Shown one piece after another: positions 17,657 to 23,926 of a stretch of DNA of 64,000 bases (the first letter of the stretch is position 1; the number at the start of each line of letters is the position of its first letter). This DNA is from Lachnospiraceae bacterium (GTDB lineage Bacteria; Bacillota; Clostridia; Lachnospirales; Lachnospiraceae). Location: assembly GCA_015056795.1 (NCBI GenBank), contig SVFO01000002.1, forward strand, positions 1-64,000, read 5' to 3'. The notes under the pieces are model-generated. The model worked only from the letters and a program-made list of their open reading frames with translations. It was not told the DNA's origin and did no database searches. The position numbers and the translations under genes were made by a program.

Positions 17657-19015
17657 CTACTTCCCAAGATATTTCTTCCAGGCATAGGTACCAATCCCTA
17701 AGGAAATGAGCAACGCCAACCCGCTGGAGATCGGTTTAAACCAAACGAGCCCTGCCTCCCCTAGCAATGCGCAGGACGCATACAAAACAGGGATCATGCA
17801 AAATCCGTTTTCCAGTGTCGTTACGGAAGTTGCCAAGGCAAATCTTCCGATGTTTTGAAGCAGCATGCCAATGAGGATGTAATACCCCATAAAGGGAAGA
17901 ATTACGCACTGTGCACGTAGCATCCTATTTGCCAAGGCTGCCACCTCCTCTTCCCCCGTAAAGGCGCTGATAAACAGATCTCCCTTGCAATAAAGCATCC
18001 CCGTTGTCAGGAGCAGAAATGCCGTTACGGTAAGTAACGCCATAAAAAACGCCTTCTTAATCCTGTCATATTTTTGCGCGCCATAATTCATCGCACAAAT
18101 GGGCTGAAAGCCCTGTCCAAATCCAATCACCAGTGCATACGCGATATAAGCGACCTTGATGGCAATGGTAACTGCCGCGATTGCTCCTACGCCAAACCCT
18201 CCTGCAACACGATTGACAAGAACGGACGAGATGCTGCTGATCCCCTGTCTGCAGAAATTCGGAGCACCTCCTGCGAAGATCGTTTTCAAATGCGCCCAAT
18301 CCAGTTTTGCTTTTTTCAGCAGAATCGGCACATTTCCGCCCTTCTTCGTCTGATCATACAAAAGCACTAGGCCCACAATCTGACCCGCCATGCTGGCATA
18401 GGCCGCGCCTTCCACGCCAAGCCCCGCCCAAAGAATCAGCACGGGATCCAAGACCATGTTCAAAAGCATACCAACCATCAGACCCATCACGCTGCTTTTT
18501 GAACTTCCTGCCAAACGCAGTTCATTGTATAACACATTGGACAATAGCATAAAGGGTACGGTACAGATAGTAATTCGAAGATAACGCATCGTTGCGTTCA
18601 GCAGTGCTTCATCTCCTCCTGCTCCCATTAGGATGGCAACAGGCCTTAGAAACAATAATCCCAGCACTAATATGACAAGGCCAACAATACCTGCCAGCAT
18701 AACGCCAGTTGCCGCCATCTCCTCCGCCTTATCGCTCTCCTTCTTGCCAAGCATCCTTGAAATGTAATTACCAGAGCCATACCCAAACCAAAAGCCAATC
18801 GCCTGAACCACTGAGACAAAGCTAAACACCACGCCCACGGAAGCCGTCAGCGTTGCGTCATTTAGCTTTCCCACAAAATAAGTATCCGTCAGGTTATAGA
18901 CCGTGCTGACAATCATGCCGATCATGGAAGGAATGGCCATCCTCACGAGTAAGGGGTACAGCTTCCCCGTCGTGATTAACTGTATTCTTTCTTCTTGTTT
19001 CTTTGCGTCGTTCAC
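17657..19015 (-). CDS. MATE-family multidrug efflux transporter
   Basis: This 452-residue membrane protein has about twelve hydrophobic helices in two halves and standard MATE elements: GKLYPLLVRMAIPSMIGMIV at the N-terminus, NLTDTYFVGKL and FGYGSGNYISRMLGKKE in the first half, and GFGQGFQPICAMNYGA in the second. Such proteins export cationic drugs using Na+ or H+ gradients. It starts with GTG overlapping the stop of the TetR-type gene by four bases, so the two are co-translated. The dual operator upstream predicts control both by its TetR partner and by metal status. Confidence 0.92.
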   Translation of the reverse strand: MNDAKKQEERIQLITTGKLYPLLVRMAIPSMIGMIVSTVYNLTDTYFVGKLNDATLTASVGVVFSFVSVVQAIGFWFGYGSGNYISRMLGKKESDKAEEMAATGVMLAGIVGLVILVLGLLFLRPVAILMGAGGDEALLNATMRYLRITICTVPFMLLSNVLYNELRLAGSSKSSVMGLMVGMLLNMVLDPVLILWAGLGVEGAAYASMAGQIVGLVLLYDQTKKGGNVPILLKKAKLDWAHLKTIFAGGAPNFCRQGISSISSVLVNRVAGGFGVGAIAAVTIAIKVAYIAYALVIGFGQGFQPICAMNYGAQKYDRIKKAFFMALLTVTAFLLLTTGMLYCKGDLFISAFTGEEEVAALANRMLRAQCVILPFMGYYILIGMLLQNIGRFALATSVTTLENGFCMIPVLYASCALLGEAGLVWFKPISSGLALLISLGIGTYAWKKYLGK

Positions 19016-19617
19016 GCCTTCACCACCTTAAAAAACCTGTCGATTTCCGCTTCACAAAACGCCCTGTAAATCATCGGGAAATAATCTTCATCAAATGTCT
19101 TCGCGTTGGTGAAAAGCATCCCCGCGGCCAGCCCCACGTTCAACAATCCATTTAGATCGCACTCGATCACTAAGCCCTGCTTCCGCCAATAAGTCAAAAG
19201 CTGCTCCAGGAACGACAGATAGGTGTCATGAATCTCGTTTTCGCCACGCTTCGAAGCCCGCGTCCAAAACTCCAGTGTTCCGCTCTCGCCATTTTGAAAT
19301 GCCTTATTCTCCTTTAGATGCATTCCCTCACGATAGAGCAGTTCCACCAAAAAGCCTCTTGGATCCTTCAACGTATCCTTCTTCTTGTCAAGCATGGCCT
19401 GCGTTTTCTCACGCACTCTCAGGCACATGAGGTCCATGACAAAGTCTTCCTTGTCCTGATAAAAGGTATAAAAACCGCCCTGCGCGATCCCGACCTCCTG
19501 CGTCAGCCTCCGAATGGAAACATTCCGAATTCCGTTCTCCGCCAGAAGCTTTAAGCCTACACGCCTAAGCGCTTCCTGCACCCGTTCCCGTTCCTCCTCA
19601 GAAAATGCTTTTCCCAT
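19012..19617 (-). CDS. TetR-family regulator of the MATE exporter
   Basis: A 201-residue TetR-type repressor. Residues 8-55 form the helix-turn-helix (LLAENGIRNVSIRRLTQEVG, GGFYTFYQDKEDFVMDLM). The remaining helical domain should bind the inducing ligand. It is the first gene of a two-gene operon with the MATE exporter. A perfect palindrome ATGTTCTGTGAACAT overlaps the -10 box of its promoter and is the obvious autoregulatory operator, typical of drug-inducible TetR/efflux pairs. Confidence 0.9.
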   Translation of the reverse strand: MGKAFSEEERERVQEALRRVGLKLLAENGIRNVSIRRLTQEVGIAQGGFYTFYQDKEDFVMDLMCLRVREKTQAMLDKKKDTLKDPRGFLVELLYREGMHLKENKAFQNGESGTLEFWTRASKRGENEIHDTYLSFLEQLLTYWRKQGLVIECDLNGLLNVGLAAGMLFTNAKTFDEDYFPMIYRAFCEAEIDRFFKVVKA

Positions 19618-19655
19618 TGTGTTCTCCTATTCTTCTTGTTTGATTCATCCCATGT

Positions 19656-19712
19656 GGTTAGTTATTTCTAATGTTCTGTGAACATTATATGTGTTTGTTC
19701 ATAGAATGTCAA
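19656..19712 (-). promoter_or_regulatory. tetR-MATE promoter with metal box and TetR-type operator
   Basis: Consensus promoter TTGACA (19712-19707)-N17-TATAAT (19689-19684) on the minus strand. The palindrome ATGTTCTGTGAACAT (19671-19685) touches the -10 box, and GGTTAGTTATTTCTAATG lies about 10 bases further downstream (near 19657-19674), so two different repressors may act here. Confidence 0.7.
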
Positions 19713-19713
19713 T

Positions 19714-19773
19714 AAAAAATTGCGCAAGGTGCGCAATAGGCCATCTATCATCGGAGGGCATATGGTCCCTCCG
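19714..19773 (-). terminator. fur-like gene 3' region: CGGAGGG hairpin and terminator
   Basis: After the fur-like stop codon the minus strand holds CGGAGGG with CCCTCCG around an 8-base loop (19773-19752), then TTGCGCA-CCT-TGCGCAA and a T run (19737-19714), a standard terminator. The first hairpin has the same stem as the one in the small RNA upstream of eno. Confidence 0.7.
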
Positions 19774-19805
19774 ACGACTTCGGCACTTAGGGGGATGATA
19801 GGAGG

Positions 19806-20261
19806 TTAACGTCTTTCACAGGAACAGGGCAGAACAGACACACTGCGAATGATCTTTCCATCCGCAACGCCATTTGCCTTGAGCCCCTCTCGTATTACCT
19901 GATGCCATTTCTCTGCGGAAAGCTCCAAGACGGTAGCGTCTTCAAATTCGATTATGCAGGCATTCTCTTTTCCGCATGCCTGACCGCACGCAATCTTGTA
20001 CATGTTTTTTCTATTAATGGCGCCGATCTCCTCCAGCATATTGATCATGCGATAGATTGTGGCAGTGCCAATCCCTTTGTCTATCTTGGAAGCCTTATAA
20101 AATATCTCCTTACAGCTCGAGCATTCCTCTCCAAGAATAACGTCTAGCAGCATCAGGCGCTGTTTCGTAATGCGACAGCCTCTTTCCCGCAAGCGCTCAA
20201 TGACCACTTCCCGCTCCCTAAGCTTTTGCTCGTCCACGTTCTTTCTTCCATTTATACTCAT
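19806..20261 (-). CDS. Fur-superfamily regulator, divergent
   Basis: This 151-residue protein has a Fur-type winged helix (RGCRITKQRLMLLDVILGEE, GTATIYRMINMLEEIGAI). The usual His-rich metal sites are not obvious: only one His is present in the C-terminal half and the cysteines are unusual (CGQACGKENAC and a final PCSC). It may sense a different metal or a redox or haem signal, or bind metal through cysteines. Its promoter carries two TTAG-N6-CTAA boxes, so it is probably repressed by the same factor that controls feo. It may itself control other genes outside the window. Confidence 0.83.
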   Translation of the reverse strand: MSINGRKNVDEQKLREREVVIERLRERGCRITKQRLMLLDVILGEECSSCKEIFYKASKIDKGIGTATIYRMINMLEEIGAINRKNMYKIACGQACGKENACIIEFEDATVLELSAEKWHQVIREGLKANGVADGKIIRSVSVLPCSCERR

Positions 20262-20286
20262 ATGCCTTCACCTCCCACCCTTCGTA

Positions 20287-20431
20287 GTTAGATTACTCTA
20301 ACCCATATCTCATAAAAAACCGCATTTCGCGGATTTCATTTTTGGAAACTTATAGATGCACTACTCTGTCCTTTTTCTTTGGTTAGGCATTTCTAACTAC
20401 AGATAATAACACGCCCTCCTAATTGCGTCAA
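20287..20431 (-). promoter_or_regulatory. fur-like promoter and two metal-box operators
   Basis: TTGACG (20431-20426)-N17-TATTAT (20408-20403) on the minus strand. GTTAGGCATTTCTAAC (20382-20397) lies just after the start site and GTTAGATTACTCTAAC (20287-20302) close to the coding start. Confidence 0.65.
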
Positions 20432-20450
20432 GTACTTTTTCATGGAAAAC

Positions 20451-20477
20451 AAAAAGGCCCGCAGGCACGCTGCGGGC
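20451..20477 (-). terminator. Terminator of the cysK operon
   Basis: GCCCGCAG and CTGCGGGC pair around a 5-base loop and are followed by CTTTTTG on the minus strand, about 25 bases after the cysK stop. Confidence 0.8.
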
Positions 20478-20499
20478 AAAATGAATAGTGATGATTGCA

Positions 20500-21429
20500 T
20501 TATTCAAAAAGATCTCCAGACAGGTAATGATCACCACTGTCGGGAATGATCACTACAATATTCTTGCCCGCATTCTCAGGGCGGCTTGCCACTTCGTAGG
20601 CGGCACGCAGAGCAGCTCCGGCAGAAATGCCTACGGTAAAGCCTTCTACAACGGGTACTCTCCGTGCATAGGCATAAGCATCCTCATCGGTCACGTCAAT
20701 TACCTCGTCAAAAATATTGACATCCGTCACGGGAGGCGTTGCTCCGCCGCCGATACCCTGGATTTTATGAGGTCCAGGAGCCCCGCCATTTAACACGGCG
20801 CTTCCGGCAGGTTCCACGCCAATCACCTGAATGCTTGGATTTTTTTCCTTCAGATATTTTCCGGTGCCGCTCACCGTTCCGCCAGTTCCTGACGCTGCCA
20901 CAAAAATGTCAATCTTGCCTTCCGTGTCCTCCCAGATCTCGGGACCTGTCGTTTTATAATGTGCCAGCGGGTTATTCGGATTCCCGCCCTGCCCGAGCAC
21001 AACGGCATTCTCCGTAGCCGCTAAAAGCTCTGCTGCCTTCGCGCCTGCGCCTGCCATGTTCAGCTCACCCGGCGTATGGTACACCTCTGCGCCAAAGGCT
21101 TTTAGAATCTTTGTTCTTTCCGCTGAGAGATTGTCTGGCATGCAGATTTTCACCTGATATCCCTTCGCTGCGCCAATGGATGCAATGCCAATGCCAGTGT
21201 TTCCAGAGGTGCCTTCGATGATGGTTCCACCAGGCTTTAATTCTCCCGCCTCTTCCTTTGCCTTAATCATGTTGAAGGCAATTCTGTCCTTTACGGAACC
21301 AGACGGATTAAAAAACTCCAGCTTTCCAAAGACATGCGCGGTCGTATTCCATTCCTTCTCCAATCCATGTAACTCTAATAGCGGTGTATGTCCAATTAAC
21401 TCCGTAATATTGTGATAAATCTTTCCCAT
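20500..21429 (-). CDS. cysK: Cysteine synthase A (O-acetylserine sulfhydrylase)
   Basis: This 309-residue PLP enzyme is a full-length CysK. The PLP lysine lies in NPSGSVKDRIAFNM, the substrate loop in EGTSGNTGIGIAS, and the phosphate-binding loop in ASGTGGTVSGTG. The SAGAALRAA motif lies near the end. It makes cysteine from O-acetylserine and sulfide. It is the last gene of a minus-strand operon (GNAT, short GST-like protein, GST-like reductase, cysK) that starts with a Cys-rich leader peptide, which fits control by cysteine supply. Confidence 0.96.
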   Translation of the reverse strand: MGKIYHNITELIGHTPLLELHGLEKEWNTTAHVFGKLEFFNPSGSVKDRIAFNMIKAKEEAGELKPGGTIIEGTSGNTGIGIASIGAAKGYQVKICMPDNLSAERTKILKAFGAEVYHTPGELNMAGAGAKAAELLAATENAVVLGQGGNPNNPLAHYKTTGPEIWEDTEGKIDIFVAASGTGGTVSGTGKYLKEKNPSIQVIGVEPAGSAVLNGGAPGPHKIQGIGGGATPPVTDVNIFDEVIDVTDEDAYAYARRVPVVEGFTVGISAGAALRAAYEVASRPENAGKNIVVIIPDSGDHYLSGDLFE

Positions 21430-21477
21430 GACGATTCCTCCCTTTGCTTATTCTACATTCTCGAATTGCTGAACTTT

Positions 21478-22464
21478 TTACTCATACCTGAACTTATGCT
21501 CTGGATCCTTGCTCAAATACTCTCTGTTTGCCGGTTCCTTCCATGGCTCCAGATCGGGACCTAAAGGTAAAATATTGTTTGGATTTGTCTTAAGGCAACA
21601 TAAATGATAATGCTTTTTTATGGCCTCGAAGTTCGTATTCTGTCCAAAGGCAGCTTCTGCATACAAATCCCTCGCATAGGCCCATAAATTTGGATAATCC
21701 CGAAGCATTTTCTTATTCACGCGAAAGCCGTTGAAGTACGCCACGTCAAACCTTGCCAGCGTAACATAAAGCCGGATGTCCGATTCCGTGACATAATCTC
21801 CAAAGAGAAACCTTTGCTTTGACAGCCTTTCCTCCAAGACGTCAAATGCATCAAATACTAAGTGGTATGCATTTGAATAGGCTTCCTGACTTGTCGCAAA
21901 ACCCGCCTTGTAAACGTCGTTATTGACATCGTGGAAGATATATGCATTCAGCTTGTCAATCGCCTCCTGAAGCTCCTCAGGATACAAATTTGGCGCATAC
22001 TCCTTATGATATTTCTTCCATGCAGTTTCGAAATACAATGTCAAATTAAAATAGTCATTATTGACCACGGCACCCGTTGTTAGATCTACAAGGGCTGGAA
22101 CGGTGAATCTCCCCTGATAGTCTAGATCTGCTTTTTTATACGCCTCGCTCAAAAGGTGGATTCCCAAAACGGGATCCTTATCCCCTTCATCCAAAGTAAA
22201 TGCCCAATCCGACCAGGGTACGTCAGGTCGTATGGGATCCAGCGTTCCCACCGAAATCGCGTCCTCCAATCCTAAGAGCTGCCGCACAATGATGGAACGG
22301 TTTGCCCAGGGACAAACAGGAGCCCATAATAAACGATATCTCCCCTTCTCGACAGGGAGTTCGCCTTCTCCCTCTCCAAAGGGTGTCGTAAAGCGATTTG
22401 CCTGACGCTCAAATTTCCCGCCGCTTTTTATTTCTCCATTCGTTACGTGATCTACTACTGCCAT
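21478..22464 (-). CDS. Glutathionyl-hydroquinone-reductase-like GST (Xi class)
   Basis: This 328-residue protein has an N-terminal thioredoxin-fold half with WAPVCPWANRSIIV (the CPWA motif holds the catalytic Cys of Xi-class enzymes) and a helical C-terminal half with FLFGDYVTESDIRLYVTLARFDVAYFNGF. Xi-class GSTs reduce glutathionyl-hydroquinones. In a clostridium without glutathione, another thiol such as cysteine may serve (inference). It sits between a truncated paralogue and cysK in a thiol-linked operon. The start has GGGAGG nine bases upstream. Confidence 0.88.
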   Translation of the reverse strand: MAVVDHVTNGEIKSGGKFERQANRFTTPFGEGEGELPVEKGRYRLLWAPVCPWANRSIIVRQLLGLEDAISVGTLDPIRPDVPWSDWAFTLDEGDKDPVLGIHLLSEAYKKADLDYQGRFTVPALVDLTTGAVVNNDYFNLTLYFETAWKKYHKEYAPNLYPEELQEAIDKLNAYIFHDVNNDVYKAGFATSQEAYSNAYHLVFDAFDVLEERLSKQRFLFGDYVTESDIRLYVTLARFDVAYFNGFRVNKKMLRDYPNLWAYARDLYAEAAFGQNTNFEAIKKHYHLCCLKTNPNNILPLGPDLEPWKEPANREYLSKDPEHKFRYE

Positions 22465-22499
22465 GTCTTAACCTCCCACGCTATTTGTCAACCAATCTT

Positions 22500-22967
22500 T
22501 CATCCATTCTTCAAAGAGCCAAATTTCGCCGCCCGATCGTTCGATTCCAACCATACACTTACGTCAGGTCCTTCCGGCAAGATCCCGTCAGGATTATTTT
22601 CTGCGCCGAGCAGGTACCCTCTCTTGATGGCATCAAAGTCCGTGATGTCACGAAATCCCGGTTTGGAATAAAGGTCCTTCGCATAATTCCACAAATTATG
22701 ATAATCCCGACTCCGCTTTTTATTTAGGCGGTATCCAAAGTAATATGCTATGTCAAATCTCGTCAGGGTGACATATAGTCTTACGTCAACCTCCGTCAAC
22801 TGATTCCCGAGAAGGAATCGATGATCCTCCAAGTGTTTTTCCAGCTGATCTAAGCGATCAAAAACCAACTGATAATACTTTTCATATTCAGCCTGATTCT
22901 TTGCTAAGCCAGCCTTATTTATGCCATCATTCAGTTCTCCAACTAGAATTTCCATTTGTTCTGCCAT
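22500..22967 (-). CDS. Stand-alone C-terminal half of a Xi-class GST
   Basis: A 155-residue protein that aligns by eye with the last half of the neighbouring GST: FLLGNQLTEVDVRLYVTLTRFD and YRLNKKRSRDYHNLWNYAKDLY match FLFGDYVTESDIRLYVTLARFD and FRVNKKMLRDYPNLWAYARDLY. The whole thioredoxin domain with the catalytic Cys is missing. Its own ribosome site (GAGAGGTAGGGAC before ATG) and uninterrupted frame suggest it is still expressed, perhaps as a partner or ligand-binding protein. Alternatively it is a truncated duplicate on the way out. Confidence 0.72.
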   Translation of the reverse strand: MAEQMEILVGELNDGINKAGLAKNQAEYEKYYQLVFDRLDQLEKHLEDHRFLLGNQLTEVDVRLYVTLTRFDIAYYFGYRLNKKRSRDYHNLWNYAKDLYSKPGFRDITDFDAIKRGYLLGAENNPDGILPEGPDVSVWLESNDRAAKFGSLKNG

Positions 22968-22971
22968 GTCC

Positions 22972-23478
22972 CTACCTCTCTTTCTTCCATGCGGGTCCCT
23001 GCATGTCGGCCCTGCCTATTTCTTCCTCAAAGCGATAATCCTTCGGCAAGAAAAAGCCCTCGTCCTCCATCCATTGGAGGTGATCTCCTGCTCCATCAAA
23101 ATATTCCATTGCCGTCTTTGCCCTTCGGAAACCCAGCTTTTCATATAAAAGAACCGTTTGCGGATGGGTATACAGAATCACATTCTGACCCTTTAGCTGT
23201 TCCAAAAGCTTTCGAATCATCTCTCGCCCGATCCCATTTCCCTGATATGCTTCCTCCAGCGCCACATTATAGATCGCCGCCTGGAAAAGCCCATCCGTCA
23301 GCGCCCTCGCAACTCCAACGATCCTCCTTCCGTCGTAGACAAAGACAACGGCTCCACTATTTGTAAAGGCCTTCCTCTGTTCTTCTGCCGTATGGTCAGA
23401 GAGTCCGGAGTGCCGAAGCACGTCCGCTACCTCCTGCCAATTGACCTCCCCCAGGTTTGTTTTATACCATATCTCCAT
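22972..23478 (-). CDS. GNAT-family N-acetyltransferase
   Basis: This 168-residue protein has a typical GNAT fold: VVFVYDGRRIVGVARALTDG (beta 2-3), IYNVALEEAYQGNGIGREMI with the acetyl-CoA pyrophosphate loop (Q-x-N-G-I-G), and TVLLYEKLGFRRAKTAMEYF at the end. The acceptor is unknown. It is the first structural gene after the Cys-rich leader peptide and hairpin, separated from the GST-like gene by only four bases. I use the ATG at 23478, which has CGAAAGG upstream, rather than the earlier in-frame ATG. Confidence 0.85.
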   Translation of the reverse strand: MEIWYKTNLGEVNWQEVADVLRHSGLSDHTAEEQRKAFTNSGAVVFVYDGRRIVGVARALTDGLFQAAIYNVALEEAYQGNGIGREMIRKLLEQLKGQNVILYTHPQTVLLYEKLGFRRAKTAMEYFDGAGDHLQWMEDEGFFLPKDYRFEEEIGRADMQGPAWKKER

Positions 23479-23549
23479 TTGTAATGCCTTTCGTTTCACT
23501 TCTTTATTCTTTAAGCTACTTCATTACTTCCGAGTAAATTTACGCAAAA

Positions 23550-23581
23550 GAAAACCGCCCATGCATTATCACAGGCGGTTT
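23550..23581 (-). terminator. Attenuator-like hairpin between leader peptide and GNAT gene
   Basis: AAACCGCC and GGCGGTTT form an 8-bp stem with a 16-base loop followed by TCTTTTG. It lies 30 bases after the leader-peptide stop and about 70 bases before the GNAT start. Just upstream, GTTGACT inside the leader ORF can pair with AGTCAAC next to this stem, offering an alternative fold. Confidence 0.6.
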
Positions 23582-23612
23582 GTTGACTCAATTATGATCC
23601 GTAATCATAAAA

Positions 23613-23723
23613 TCATGCACAGCCAAAGAAGCCGTCATGAACAGTCAACTCACCTGCCCGGCGACAAGACATTCGACAGCAACATGCCATGTTCAGTTGT
23701 GCTCTGATTGCTATACTTTTCAT
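23613..23723 (-). CDS. Cysteine-rich leader peptide of the cysK operon
   Basis: A 36-codon frame: MKSIAIRAQLNMACCCRMSC, then RRAGELTVHDGFFGCA. It has an AAAGGAAG site ten bases before the ATG and a near-perfect promoter just upstream. Three consecutive Cys codons (TGT TGC TGT) plus two more mark it as a likely sensor of charged Cys-tRNA: stalling at the CCC run would change folding of the RNA before the hairpin at 23581-23550. Such leader peptides are known for amino-acid operons. That this one reports cysteine is inferred from the Cys run and from cysK downstream. Confidence 0.62.
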   Translation of the reverse strand: MKSIAIRAQLNMACCCRMSCRRAGELTVHDGFFGCA

Positions 23724-23754
23724 GTTCTTGGCTTCCTTTCTATTGATATTGTCG

Positions 23755-23783
23755 ATATTACACCCATTTACCTACTTTGTCAA
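23755..23783 (-). promoter_or_regulatory. Promoter of the leader peptide/cysK operon
   Basis: TTGACA (23783-23778), 17 bases, TATTAT-class box TAATAT (23760-23755) on the minus strand, about 32 bases before the leader-peptide ATG. Confidence 0.7.
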
Positions 23784-23926
23784 TAGGTTTAGTATATTTT
23801 ATTAATTTTACTCATCAAACTATACAGTTGACATTGCTTTTATGGCACCTAAGCAATGGATTTTTAATGCTTTCTTTCCATTTGCTTTTACATAATTCAA
23901 TGTACATCTGCCTCTTCCATCCTGCA

